From: Firmicutes bacterium HGW-Firmicutes-15
Lineage (GTDB): Bacteria; Bacillota; Syntrophomonadia; Syntrophomonadales; Syntrophomonadaceae
Assembly (NCBI GenBank): GCA_002840245.1
Contig: PHAA01000003.1
Location: 62,001-126,000, forward strand
Direction: 5' to 3'
Length of the DNA stretch: 64,000 nucleotides
Shown here: positions 1-8,745 of the stretch, one piece after another
Position numbering within the stretch: position 1 is the stretch's first letter
Layout: the number at the start of each line of letters is the position of its first letter
The notes under the pieces: generated by a model
Databases searched by the model: none
What the model was told of the DNA's origin: nothing
Seen by the model: only the letters and a program-made list of their open reading frames with translations
Made by a program: the position numbers and the translations under genes

Positions 1-866
1 GCAATGCAGATGGTGGAGTAGCAGCCAGAAACCGTCCCAAACATCATAGGCAGAGCAAATGACCTTATGGATTCAATATTATAGATCTGAGCAAAGATAT
101 ATACAATGGTGATACTTACAAAAACAGCGACATTGGTATTGATGGAGCGCATAATTGACTGATTGATACTCTTGTCAACCAGTTCCTCGGTGGATATTTT
201 TGCTCCGTATAGGTGTTTGTTTTCCCTTATACGGTCATATATGACAATGGTATCATTGATGGAAAAGCCGATGATAGTCAGTACTGCCGCAATAAACGAG
301 TCGTTTATGGGTATCTTAAAGACAATAAAGGCAGCAGTTACGATGAGTGCATCGTGAATCAGTGCTATAATGGCCATCGTGCCCGCTGAAAGTCCTCCCA
401 TATTCTTAAACCGGAACCCTACATACACCAACACCAACAAGAACGAAAGACCGATGGCAATCATTCCGTTTTTAAAAAAGCGTGCTCCCAGGAATGGTTC
501 GATGGTCAGCGATTCTGACAAAGCCAGATTGGCATTGGGAAATGCTTGGTTGAGTGCGGCTGATACAGCCTCTTGCTCCTGTGAGGTTATGGCTTCATTG
601 TCTGCCAGGCTTAAAATAAGCATCTGTTCCTTTGTCCCTATATTGGATTGCAGCTGCCCATTAGTTGTTCTTCCCACCGCCAGTTCAACCACATTTTGGG
701 CTTTTTCTTCATCAATTGTTCCTGTATAAGTGTACTTGAATATGGTGCCGCCTTTAAACTGAATATCCAACTGAATACCATTCACAAAAGCGGCCACAAC
801 TCCTGCTAAAATCAGAAATATTGAAATTGTAAAATATTTATATCTATGCTTATAAAATTTTATCAT
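1..866 (-). CDS. secF: Protein translocase subunit SecF (3' end outside window)
   Basis: SecF works with SecD in the cytoplasmic membrane, using the proton gradient to help complete protein export through SecYEG. Translating the reverse strand from ATG at 866 gives about 288 codons without a stop to the window edge. There is an N-terminal membrane segment, then the typical family block IQFKGGT, a periplasmic region, and the C-terminal membrane part with GFSINDTIVIYDRIRE, a SecD/SecF family signature. The ATG overlaps the secD stop as ATGA, so the two are translationally coupled. Usual SecF length is about 290-320 residues, so only the last few residues are missing. Confidence 0.9.
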   Translation of the reverse strand, partial: MIKFYKHRYKYFTISIFLILAGVVAAFVNGIQLDIQFKGGTIFKYTYTGTIDEEKAQNVVELAVGRTTNGQLQSNIGTKEQMLILSLADNEAITSQEQEAVSAALNQAFPNANLALSESLTIEPFLGARFFKNGMIAIGLSFLLVLVYVGFRFKNMGGLSAGTMAIIALIHDALIVTAAFIVFKIPINDSFIAAVLTIIGFSINDTIVIYDRIRENKHLYGAKISTEELVDKSINQSIMRSINTNVAVFVSITIVYIFAQIYNIESIRSFALPMMFGTVSGCYSTICI

Positions 867-2125
867 GACTTAATTATCCTCCTTGCTCCGAAAAATTGCG
901 GCTGGCGCAATGAATCAAACGTGCTAAGTGACCGTATCATAAGCCGGGATGCGGTAACTCCGGCAATAAAGTTCATGATGACGCCGGTCACCAGCGTGTA
1001 ACCAAAGGACAGTAAGGAACCGGAACCAAACTTAATCAAAATAAGGGCCACAATTATAACCGTTATATTACCATCGAAAACAGAGGAAAAGGCTTTGTTA
1101 AAGCCTGCGTCGATTGCTGCCCGCAGACTTTTGCCCGAGTTGATCTCTTCCTTGATTCTCTCCGATATTATCACGTTAGCATCAACGCCCATGCCAATGG
1201 ACAATATTAGGCCGGCAATTCCGGCCAGGGTGAGCGTGAACTGTGGTACGGATAGGGCCAGCAACTGACCGCTTACTTGTAAAAGCAGAGCTATGCAGGC
1301 TACCAGGCCAGGCAGGCGATAATAGGCCAGCATGAAAAGGCACACCAACGCAAATGCCACCTTGCCAGCCAGCACCATAACCGCAAGGGCGTTACTACCC
1401 AGCGTGGGACTTATTATATTACAGTTTTTAGCGACCAGGGAAAACGGCAGGGAGCCAGAATTAATTCTATTAGCCAGAAGAGAGGCTGCCTCCATGCTCT
1501 GGATTTTGGTAATACTCGCTTCCCCGCCGATAATCTGTGACTCTACGATTGGCCAAGAAATCATGGTATCATCCATATAAATGTAGATCGTTTGTCCGAT
1601 CAATCGGCCGGTAGCGTCTGCAAATTTTTTAGCCCCTTCAGCTGATAGCTGCAGCACGACCACTGGTTTTTGATCTATCTGACTTATTAGTGCATAGCTC
1701 TTTTTCACATCGTTTCCCTCTAAGATAACCCTGCCATCCGGATCTCTAAAGGTAAGATGGGCGGTTTCGCCTAGTTCGGACACTGCCTTTTGGGGATTGA
1801 AATCAGCTTCATTAGATTTCCAGGGAAACCTAACCAGTATTTTGCCGTTGGTCTTGTCTATGCTAACATCGCGATCAGTAATATTAATGGCATCCATACG
1901 AGTTTCAATAATAGCTCTGATCGCCTCCAGTTCCTCTCCTGTAGGTGCTCGCCCCAAATCCTTTGGTTCAAAGGTGGCATCCACTCCGCCGCGAATATCT
2001 ATGCCGAATCGCATCTGGTCTGCCCCTTTAATTTCTGCCCCCCCGATTTTCAGGCCGAACACAGAAATAAAAAGCAGCACAACTGTCAATATGGAAATAA
2101 TAAAAAATGAATATTTAGAATTCAA
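863..2125 (-). CDS. secD: Protein translocase subunit SecD
   Basis: Partner of SecF in the Sec accessory complex. The protein has an N-terminal membrane segment (SFFIISILTVVLLFISVF), the conserved FGIDIRGGVDATF block, a periplasmic P1 region, and a C-terminal membrane domain with GMGVDANVIISERIKEE. I place the start at TTG 2125, giving 420 residues. A GGAGGAG site lies five bases upstream, whereas the longer open frame to 2182 has no such site and adds 19 residues unlike SecD N-termini. It is followed by secF with an ATGA overlap. No yajC is seen upstream; the preceding gene is an unrelated small membrane protein. Confidence 0.93.
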   Translation of the reverse strand: MNSKYSFFIISILTVVLLFISVFGLKIGGAEIKGADQMRFGIDIRGGVDATFEPKDLGRAPTGEELEAIRAIIETRMDAINITDRDVSIDKTNGKILVRFPWKSNEADFNPQKAVSELGETAHLTFRDPDGRVILEGNDVKKSYALISQIDQKPVVVLQLSAEGAKKFADATGRLIGQTIYIYMDDTMISWPIVESQIIGGEASITKIQSMEAASLLANRINSGSLPFSLVAKNCNIISPTLGSNALAVMVLAGKVAFALVCLFMLAYYRLPGLVACIALLLQVSGQLLALSVPQFTLTLAGIAGLILSIGMGVDANVIISERIKEEINSGKSLRAAIDAGFNKAFSSVFDGNITVIIVALILIKFGSGSLLSFGYTLVTGVIMNFIAGVTASRLMIRSLSTFDSLRQPQFFGARRIIKS

Positions 2126-2280
2126 AAAAACTCCTCCAATTATAACCCGCCGTATACGCTCATCTTTGGGACGGCTGCGCATTCGGTCGGATGAAATGTC
2201 ACGAATGGGTCTGTTTTAGGACGCACTGAACCAATATAGGCTATTTTGCAGACCTATATTTTCAATGGACCCTGATCATT

Positions 2281-2688
2281 TCATTTCATGCCGTCTTTTT
2301 TATGGAGGAAGGTTGTTATTTGGATGGAATCGAATTGATTATATATTTCTTTCGATAGCCTTAAATAGTTAATTAAACCGGCTACATGATAGGCAGATAG
2401 TACAGCTAAAGAAGCGTAATTGTTTTTATAGCTCGGCCCCCGCGATTTTCCAGCTGAAGCAATGTTAAATCTCGTACCATCATTGATGGCTACCAGAAAA
2501 TCTAACCCAGCATAGACACTATCGCTCATTGACGAATGCTTGCTGGATGAGGCCATACCAAATTCACTCATCCCAGAAGATATAAACTGGGCTGAGGAGA
2601 AAATACCGAAATTAAAATACTCCAAAAGCAACAAGGAGCATAATAGCAAACCTATCTGTAGACGTTTGCCTTTTACTATTATCTGCAT
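2281..2688 (-). CDS. Hypothetical membrane-anchored small protein
   Basis: A 135-residue protein of unknown function. Residues 10-26 are hydrophobic (IGLLLCSLLLLEYFNFG) after a basic N-terminus, which suggests a signal anchor or signal peptide. The rest is soluble, Ser/Ala-rich in the middle and basic at the C-terminus. An AGAGAGG site sits ten bases before the ATG. It lies just upstream of secD on the same strand, about 155 bases away. I recognise no family. The 220 bases upstream hold no gene that I can support. Confidence 0.5.
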   Translation of the reverse strand: MQIIVKGKRLQIGLLLCSLLLLEYFNFGIFSSAQFISSGMSEFGMASSSKHSSMSDSVYAGLDFLVAINDGTRFNIASAGKSRGPSYKNNYASLAVLSAYHVAGLINYLRLSKEIYNQFDSIQITTFLHKKDGMK

Positions 2689-2910
2689 GCGTTATAAACC
2701 TCTCTGTTTTTCAGGCTGCGCCTGGTCTTACAATCATTCTATCCTTTTCATAAGGCTGGGCAAGTTCCGTCTCTTTCAAAAAAACGCTTCCGTTCGCTCC
2801 AGCTATGATTCTCTAATTATAAAGCATTTGTCACTATTTATTCCAATGGAAAGGAGCCCCTATGATTGGAAATTTAGAGTCTTCTGCTCTTAGTTGATAA
2901 AGTTTCGTGC

Positions 2911-3708
2911 TTATATGTTTTTCGTAAAATCAGACAATCCTTTGCGCTCCTGCTTCACATGGTTTGCAAGAGACATTGCTTTTTCCCATGTCTTTTCGAC
3001 TTGGTATTTGAAAAATTCATACAAGGCAGATAGTTCCTCGTCTTCGTCGTACTTTTGCAATGACTCATAATAGAGTCGTTTATCCTCGTCATAGACGATG
3101 AGGGGCGGGTGGTTATTGATCATTAAATAATAGTTAAGCAATGTTCTTCCAACCCTGCCGTTACCATCGGCAAATGGATGGATAAACTCAAACTTTGCGT
3201 GAAGGTAAGTGCCTGCTGTCAAAACATCATGGCCACCGTACCCGTTAACCTCAGTAATCAGCTCTGTCACATCGCTTTCAACATCCTCTGCGGATGAACC
3301 GACCTCGTGGAGTCCAGTAACATAATCGTGCTTTTTAAATTCGCCCGGACGTTCCTCGTTTTTAATATACCGCTGCTCATCGTAGGTTCCGCTGGTGAGG
3401 ACTTGGTGGATTTCCTGAATTAATTCCACGCTGAGAGGTTCTTTATTAATAATCTTATCTTTCAAAACCTCATAGCATAGTTTTTGGTTTTGCTGTTCAA
3501 ACAAGGCTCGCGGATTCCCTGTATAGTTTACGACCAAACCGTTCTCAAAGATTTCCCTTGTGTCATGGTAGGTGATATCCTCATTTTCGATTTTACCCGA
3601 GTGAAACGCAAAAAGAATACGGAAGCTGTCGAGGTATTTATCTAAATCGGCGTCGGTCGCTATATGGTAGGACTGCCATAACTCTAATGCTCCTGCGTAA
3701 TTATCCAA
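2911..3708 (-). CDS. Fic family protein, class II-like (autoinhibited AMP transferase)
   Basis: Fic proteins usually transfer AMP from ATP to a hydroxyl of a target protein. The catalytic motif HPFADGNGRVGR is complete, with His about residue 177 of 265. An N-terminal SGKIEN at about residues 37-42 fits the inhibitory-helix motif (S/T)xxxE(G/N), so autoinhibition by an internal helix is expected. The start is TTG at 3708 with AGGAGGT seven bases upstream; the longer frame to 3813 carries no site and has an odd Gly/Cys-rich N-terminus. The gene stands alone with no separate antitoxin, consistent with class II. A nearly identical 100-base piece of this gene recurs about 1.2 kb away. Confidence 0.85.
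   Translation of the reverse strand: MDNYAGALELWQSYHIATDADLDKYLDSFRILFAFHSGKIENEDITYHDTREIFENGLVVNYTGNPRALFEQQNQKLCYEVLKDKIINKEPLSVELIQEIHQVLTSGTYDEQRYIKNEERPGEFKKHDYVTGLHEVGSSAEDVESDVTELITEVNGYGGHDVLTAGTYLHAKFEFIHPFADGNGRVGRTLLNYYLMINNHPPLIVYDEDKRLYYESLQKYDEDEELSALYEFFKYQVEKTWEKAMSLANHVKQERKGLSDFTKNI
3515..3615. repeat. Fic gene segment duplicated at 4758-4858 (copy 1)
   Basis: About 100 bases inside the intact Fic gene match 4758-4858 with only a handful of differences. The shared part codes for the inhibitory-helix region (FAFHSGKIEN onward to VVNYTGN). The few changes point to a fairly recent duplication. Confidence 0.85.
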
Positions 3709-4019
3709 ATGAGTACCTCCTATTTTCCTTTTTATACTATCATAATAACCTTTTTTAAGGTAGATAGTATAAGTGCAACCACGACTTCCGCTGTCGCCAA
3801 AGGCTCGGCGCAAGCCGGGTTTTCTTTATTATATTATCACAACTGAAATCAAAGCAGGAACTGTCGTCCATTTCCAAACGAACTAACATTCCTTTCGTCA
3901 GTTAATCTCTAGCCAAAGTTTATCTCTAATTCACCCTTACCCATCGATATTATAGATTCCATAATTTCTTATGCTTCAAGCTGCTAAATAGCATAAGAAA
4001 AGCCATCCCATTCCGTTCA
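3709..4019. other. Intergenic region with no supported gene
   Basis: About 310 bases between the Fic gene and the HEPN remnant. I see no supported open reading frame. The only structure is the imperfect hairpin at its far end, listed separately. Confidence 0.5.
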
Positions 4020-4036
4020 TTACGGTTGGTATGGCT
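3991..4036 (-). terminator. Putative terminator after nucleotidyltransferase/HEPN remnant
   Basis: AGCCAT at 4001-4006 and ATGGCT at 4031-4036 bound an imperfect stem with inner CCGT/ACGG pairs. Read on the minus strand it is followed by a T-rich stretch (TTTTCTTAT). It overlaps the end of the truncated HEPN frame. Confidence 0.4.
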
Positions 4037-4112
4037 GGCTTCTTAGTTTTAGTTCTTCATAGTAAGTGTAAAGCTTATCTAATTTTGCGCAAATTCTATC
4101 TTTGTCAGACAT
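4020..4112 (-). pseudogene. Truncated HEPN-type toxin partner (30 codons)
   Basis: A 30-codon frame starting MSDKDRICAKLDKLYTYYEE whose ATG overlaps the last codons of the nucleotidyltransferase gene. GGAGG lies inside the end of that gene at the right distance, so it is placed for coupled translation. Its charged, helical start resembles the first helix of DUF86/HEPN proteins, the RNase-type partners of MNT nucleotidyltransferases. The frame then stops at TAA and runs into a hairpin, so the catalytic R-x4-6-H part is gone. The assignment rests on position and a short stretch of similarity only. Confidence 0.45.
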
Positions 4113-4524
4113 TGCTTAATTCCTCCGATAATTTTTTTTGGAAGAGTTCGTGTTGAATCTGCCTGAATTTCTTTGTTTCGTAGTAACATTTATAGAGATA
4201 AGGACAGAGACCTTCAAAATAGCCTTTTTTATCTTCATAAAGTAACTCCCCATCCTTTGCAATGGCTTCTTTTAGCAGGCCGGATGCGGTCTGCAGGTTT
4301 ACCAGATGGAGATCACTTTTTCTATGTAAAAGAATTAGATCAGTCATCAAATCGTATATTTGCTGAGGACTCAATGGGCATCGAGCAATAAAAGCGATGT
4401 CAATATCACTGCGTTCTGGTTGATAATCTTCCTGCCGAGCATAACTACCATAGTATACTAAAAGGCGCAACTTATACTGCTGTACAATTTGCTTAAGTTT
4501 CTCATGATCAATCTCAATTCGCAT
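4105..4524 (-). CDS. MNT-type nucleotidyltransferase domain protein (antitoxin-like)
   Basis: A 139-residue minimal nucleotidyltransferase. The family signature is clear: GSYARQE at residues 26-32 and SDIDIAF at 39-45, with D40 and D42 as the expected metal ligands. In MNT-HEPN toxin-antitoxin pairs this enzyme adds nucleotides to and silences the HEPN RNase. Here the coupled downstream frame is cut to 30 codons, so the antitoxin appears to be an orphan. The C-terminal 45 residues are helical and charged and may be the partner-binding part. I cannot exclude an independent role. Confidence 0.75.
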   Translation of the reverse strand: MRIEIDHEKLKQIVQQYKLRLLVYYGSYARQEDYQPERSDIDIAFIARCPLSPQQIYDLMTDLILLHRKSDLHLVNLQTASGLLKEAIAKDGELLYEDKKGYFEGLCPYLYKCYYETKKFRQIQHELFQKKLSEELSNV

Positions 4525-4684
4525 CTCTAATCCTCCCCTCGGAGTCTTCTGCTATCACTTATATCATTTGCTTTTAATCTCTTCCATTATATGTCATTTG
4601 CTTGATGTTATACAAGTAAGTGCCTTTCACAGACCTTGCCATTAGTTTATGTTGTTTTGTTCAATATTTCAATCTAGGCAGTTA

Positions 4685-4870
4685 TCAAGAACCCAAAATA
4701 GAGGTACATCCGGATAGGTCAAAAAAGGCTTCATCTATGGAACATGATCGTGCTTTATTTCCTGTATAGTTTACGACCAAACCATTCTCAAATATTTCCC
4801 TTGTATCATGGTAGGTGATCTCCTCATTTTCAATTTTGCCCGAGTGAAACGCAAAAAAGAAACGCCGCAA
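4685..4870 (-). pseudogene. Chimeric remnant: Fic fragment joined to a Y-family polymerase fragment
   Basis: This reverse-strand frame starts with about 33 residues nearly identical to the intact Fic gene (FAFHSGKIENEEITYHD to VVNYTGN), then switches to CSIDEAFFDLSGC. The second part matches the SIDEAF(L/F)D motif around a catalytic acidic pair of DinB/UmuC polymerases. Neither part is complete, so this is debris. The Fic part ends where the terminator of the next gene begins. The junction suggests an illegitimate recombination event between two cargo genes. Confidence 0.7.
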
Positions 4871-4883
4871 TTATTTACGGCGC
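4853..4883 (-). terminator. Rho-independent terminator of the 3D-domain gene
   Basis: On the minus strand a stem AGCGCCG/CGGCGT with an AT-rich loop is followed by TTTCTTTTTT. It lies 24 bases after the stop of the 3D-domain gene. Confidence 0.75.
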
Positions 4884-4906
4884 TTCTTGCACTACTTACA
4901 GACTAC

Positions 4907-5548
4907 TTACAGAATCGTGACTTTTACTGTTCTCATTCCCCAATTCATTGCCTCTTGGCGACTGTCAAAGTAGAGATCAATCCTATTACCTTTGATTGCC
5001 CCACCCTGATCAGCGGCTATTGCATCTCCATAACCTTCAACATAGAGTCTGGTGCCCATAGGAATAACCTTCGGATCTACGGCCACGATTCCCCTCTCCA
5101 AAGGAAGGCCAATGTAAGATGGTTGTCCATAGAATGGGTAGTTGGATTCCCATGAGGAATCATACCCGGTTGCTACCATGTTTATAACCTCACCGCCTCG
5201 GGAATCTGCAGCACCTCTGGAAACGGCTGAGCCCGTCGTTGAAGCTGTGTTGCTTAATAACCCCAGAGCTTGTCTGGTATTTTGTCCAACTATACCATCA
5301 ACAACCAGAGATGCATCTTTTTGAAACCTGGTTACACCTTGGTAGGTTTGGAGACCAAAGATTCCATCGGCTGCTCCACACCAGTACCCTTTGGTATTCA
5401 AGCTTTCCTGTAATTGTACTACCTCAGCTCCGCTGGAACCCATGGAAAGGTTGGAGGCTGCCATAGCAGCATCACTTCTAGATAATAACAAACCCGTAAA
5501 GAATAATGATAGTATGAAAACTGAAACAATAATCTTTTTACCTAACAT
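4907..5548 (-). CDS. Exported peptidoglycan-binding and 3D-domain protein (cell-wall lytic enzyme)
   Basis: A 213-residue exported cell-wall protein. Residues 1-31 form a signal peptide (KK, hydrophobic core, AMAA). Residues about 35-95 are a PG_binding_1 domain (GAEVVQLQESL, DGIFG, VVDGIVG). The C-terminal 90 residues are a 3D domain, with Asp at D158, D180 and D191 in VDPKVIPMG, AADQGGAIKG and NRIDLYF. Such domains occur in muralytic proteins and are similar to MltA-type lytic transglycosylases. It fits spore-cortex or growth-related wall turnover. It has its own terminator and is divergent from the next gene, with about 275 bases between them. Confidence 0.88.
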   Translation of the reverse strand: MLGKKIIVSVFILSLFFTGLLLSRSDAAMAASNLSMGSSGAEVVQLQESLNTKGYWCGAADGIFGLQTYQGVTRFQKDASLVVDGIVGQNTRQALGLLSNTASTTGSAVSRGAADSRGGEVINMVATGYDSSWESNYPFYGQPSYIGLPLERGIVAVDPKVIPMGTRLYVEGYGDAIAADQGGAIKGNRIDLYFDSRQEAMNWGMRTVKVTIL

Positions 5549-5844
5549 TTATAAACTCCTCTCTAAACTGTTGTTGTCAAAGAACGGTCAATCGCTTCGA
5601 TCGTCTGATGAAGCAGTTTAGTAGGTAGTACTGTTATAGTCTACGGTAAAGACCATTATTGTTCAAACCGGCTATAAGCTATCTGAAATGGACTATTCCA
5701 ACTATGATTAGAAGTCCTCTGGGATTTTGTCCAATTCTGAGATCTCTTAAGACATCCTATGTGATGGGATATCATGTCAGATGGACTCGTCATTGTTAAA
5801 ATCCACTGAAATAGCAAATAATAGTGCTCAGGAGGTGGCTTAAT

Positions 5845-8487
5845 ATCAATAAATATGTGCTCTATTTTGATGAAATTAATAAAACGCATTTGCCTTTTGT
5901 CGGCGGTAAAGGTGCTAACTTAGGAGAACTGGCCAAAGCCGGTTTCCCAGTTCCTTCAGGATTTTGTATTACAACAGAAGCCTACCGTACTTTTCTTAAA
6001 GCCAGCAGCGAAATGGAAGAACTGCTTACGCAGCTTGACCGGTTAAAGCCTGATCATTTAAATGAAATCAGTAAGCTGGGTAAAATTATACGGCACCACT
6101 TAGAATCTATTACCATGCCGGAAGACATTAAAACAGCAATCATTGACAGCTGGAAAAATTCAGGGGAAGAGTGGGCCTATGCAGTCCGTTCCAGTGCCAC
6201 CGCCGAGGATCTGCCGACGGCTTCTTTTGCCGGACAGCAGGATACCTATTTGAATGTGAAAGGCTCAGATCAAATACTCCAAAGAGTGCAGGAATGCTGG
6301 GCTTCTCTATTCACCGATCGGGCCATTGTCTACCGCGCTCAGAACGGATTTGACCACCGTTCGGTGTTTTTATCGGTAGTGGTGCAGCACATGGTTTTTC
6401 CCGAAGTATCAGGAATCATGTTTACAGCCGATCCGGTGACCGGTAATCGGAAGATCGTATCCATTGATGCCAGCTATGGCATAGGAGAAGCGCTGGTATC
6501 AGGTATTGTTTCAGCGGATTTATACCAGGTAAGAGCAGATAAGCTATATGAAAAACAAATCGCCAGGAAAGATATTGCTATCTACGCCCGGCCTGAGGGT
6601 GGCACAGAAAAAGTTGAGATTACCGGAGATAGACAGACAACCCCGGCTTTGTCGGACGAACAGGCGATTAGGCTGGCCGGAATCGGACGAAGCATCGAAG
6701 AGCACTTTAAAAGTCCGCAGGATATTGAGTGGTGTCTGGTTGACGATCAAATATTTATTGTGCAAAGCCGGCCGATTACTACCCTCTATCCCATTCCTGC
6801 CGTAAATGATGATAAGCTGCATCTTTTTATATCCTTTGGTCATGTGCAGATGATGACTGAAGCCATGAAGCCTCTGGGAATATCAGTACTTAGGACTCTA
6901 ATTCCTATCGGCAAAGCTTCGCCACTGGCAGAAAGCGATCTTCTGCTGGAAGCCGGCGGAAGATTGTATTTGGATTTGACTAAAGTGCTGGAGTATCCGC
7001 AATTGAGGAAACGGATACCTGAAATATTACTAAATATCGATGAAATGATGGCCCGAACTGTGCAGAGCTTTGTGGGCAGGGAGGATTATCTGGCCAGTAT
7101 CGAGCCGGGTAAGAAACTAAACCTATCGCTGGTTAACAAGTTCTTACCTACCGCTTTTGCAGTTCTTAGAAATATTTTGTACCGTGATAATGACCAGGCT
7201 ATTGAGGAAATGAACAACTATATAGCTGATCAGTTTCAGGCCAGCAAGAAGAGGATGATGGGCTCAGTTGGCACAGATAGAATACTGCATAGTCAGGAAA
7301 TACTGTCCACTTTCATGCCCACCGTATTGTCGAAGGTGGCACCATTATTTGGGCCTGCCATCCTTACTTACAAACTTATTGAGAGTTTATCTATAAAATG
7401 GCTGGGAGACGCAGCCGAGTTGGCAAACATCAGTAAATCCCCACCGGGTAATGTGACGACAGAAATGGGTTTAGCGTTAGGTGATGCAGCCGATGTGGTG
7501 CGGAAATATCCGGCAGTAATCGAATACCTGAAGCATGCCAAGAATACAGCGTTCATTGAAGGACTGAGAGCAGTATCCGGCGGAGAAAATGTTTTACCGG
7601 TATTATTAAGTTTCCTAGAACGATATGGTATGCGGGGAACGGGTGAAATCGATGTAACCAGACCGCGTTGGCGTGAGGTTCCAACCCAGTTGGTCCCCGC
7701 CATTTTAGGTCACATTGAAAGTGTCAAACCAGGCCAGCACCGCCTTGATTTTATGGCAGGCAAAGTGGAGGCTGAGCAGGCAGCTGAAAGGCTTTTAGCC
7801 CGTCTCCGGAACACACCGGGAGGATTATTCAGGGTCAAACGGATGAAACGTCTGATAAAGGTTCACCGCTCATTAATTGGGCTCAGGGAACATCCGAAAT
7901 ACTTAATTGCACAGAATCTAGACCTTATTAAACATGCAATTTTAGAGGAGGCCGATAACCTGGTCGCAAATGGTATCTTAGAGCATCGTGAGGATGTTTA
8001 TTGGTTTTCTCTGCAAGAGATCAAAGAAATGATCCAAACTCAAAGGGTAGATCGGAATATTATTACATCCCGAAAAGAAAAATTTCAACGTGATGAGAAA
8101 CTAACCCCTCCCCGTGCCTTTAACAGCGAGGGTGAACTCATTTTAATCAAGCCAGGGGCTAATGTGCCGCCAGGCGCGCTGGCCGGGAGTCCGGTGTCAT
8201 CTGGAACGGTGGAAGGCCGAGCCCGGGTCATCCTAAAGCTGGAAGATGCTAAGATGGAGAAGGGAGATATCCTTGTGGCACGATATACGGACCCGGCTTG
8301 GACAATGTTATTCCCGCTAGCGGCCGGTCTGGTGACAGAAGTCGGTGGTCTAATGACCCACGGAGCCGTAGTCGCCAGAGAATATGGCATCCCCGCAGTT
8401 GTAGGAGTGGATAACGCCACTAGCAAAATTGTGGACGGGCAGAAAATACGTGTGGATGGCAACCACGGATTTGTAGAGATTTTATAG
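5845..8487 (+). CDS. rph: Rifampin phosphotransferase-like PEP-synthase-family enzyme
   Basis: Rph-type enzymes transfer the beta phosphate of ATP to rifamycin. Order fits: an N-terminal PEP/pyruvate-binding ATP-grasp domain (FVGGKGANLGELAKAG, AVRSSATAEDLPTASFAGQQ), a central domain ending in MRGTGEIDVTRPRW, and a C-terminal swivelling His domain with LMTHGAVVAREYGIPAV (His near residue 846 of the longest frame). Length about 880 matches Rph better than a pyruvate-water dikinase. The start is uncertain: AGGAGGT at 5830-5836 points to ATC at 5845, where homologues begin MNKYVL; GTG 5824 and GTG 5857 are the in-frame conventional options. A general phosphotransferase role remains possible. Confidence 0.8.
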   Translation: MNKYVLYFDEINKTHLPFVGGKGANLGELAKAGFPVPSGFCITTEAYRTFLKASSEMEELLTQLDRLKPDHLNEISKLGKIIRHHLESITMPEDIKTAIIDSWKNSGEEWAYAVRSSATAEDLPTASFAGQQDTYLNVKGSDQILQRVQECWASLFTDRAIVYRAQNGFDHRSVFLSVVVQHMVFPEVSGIMFTADPVTGNRKIVSIDASYGIGEALVSGIVSADLYQVRADKLYEKQIARKDIAIYARPEGGTEKVEITGDRQTTPALSDEQAIRLAGIGRSIEEHFKSPQDIEWCLVDDQIFIVQSRPITTLYPIPAVNDDKLHLFISFGHVQMMTEAMKPLGISVLRTLIPIGKASPLAESDLLLEAGGRLYLDLTKVLEYPQLRKRIPEILLNIDEMMARTVQSFVGREDYLASIEPGKKLNLSLVNKFLPTAFAVLRNILYRDNDQAIEEMNNYIADQFQASKKRMMGSVGTDRILHSQEILSTFMPTVLSKVAPLFGPAILTYKLIESLSIKWLGDAAELANISKSPPGNVTTEMGLALGDAADVVRKYPAVIEYLKHAKNTAFIEGLRAVSGGENVLPVLLSFLERYGMRGTGEIDVTRPRWREVPTQLVPAILGHIESVKPGQHRLDFMAGKVEAEQAAERLLARLRNTPGGLFRVKRMKRLIKVHRSLIGLREHPKYLIAQNLDLIKHAILEEADNLVANGILEHREDVYWFSLQEIKEMIQTQRVDRNIITSRKEKFQRDEKLTPPRAFNSEGELILIKPGANVPPGALAGSPVSSGTVEGRARVILKLEDAKMEKGDILVARYTDPAWTMLFPLAAGLVTEVGGLMTHGAVVAREYGIPAVVGVDNATSKIVDGQKIRVDGNHGFVEIL

Positions 8488-8534
8488 CAATAATTTCGAA
8501 CCCTGGGTTATTGACTTAAGTATCTGCAGTTTTC

Positions 8535-8740
8535 TCACAGCCATTGAGCCAACTGACTCTTGTCAATCTGGCCATTCGCCAAGGCTAGCATTAAAGAATA
8601 GATCGCTCTGTCTTCCGCTGTTATTTCCCATCCATTGACCCTTAAGAAGGTATCCATAACGACTAATCCGATCCTTTTGTTACTATCAACAAAGGGATGA
8701 TTTTGATAAAGGTGATAGCCATATGCGTCAATGATTATTT
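8535..8740 (-). pseudogene. N-terminally truncated Doc-type (Fic fold) toxin
   Basis: The reverse strand reads YGYHLYQNHPFVDSNKRIGL and on to a stop at 8535, with no start codon before an in-frame stop. The HPFVDSNKRIG block is the catalytic motif of death-on-curing proteins (usual HPFxDGNKR), with Ser in place of Gly. Doc phosphorylates EF-Tu. Roughly the first half of the protein is missing, cut off near the 3' end of the hydrolase gene. No Phd antitoxin is visible. Confidence 0.75.
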
Positions 8741-8745
8741 AAAGC

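Noticed and set aside
5656-5889. 77-codon reverse frame over the rph start
   Set aside because: It overlaps the rph ribosome site, has no ribosome site of its own and no recognisable sequence.
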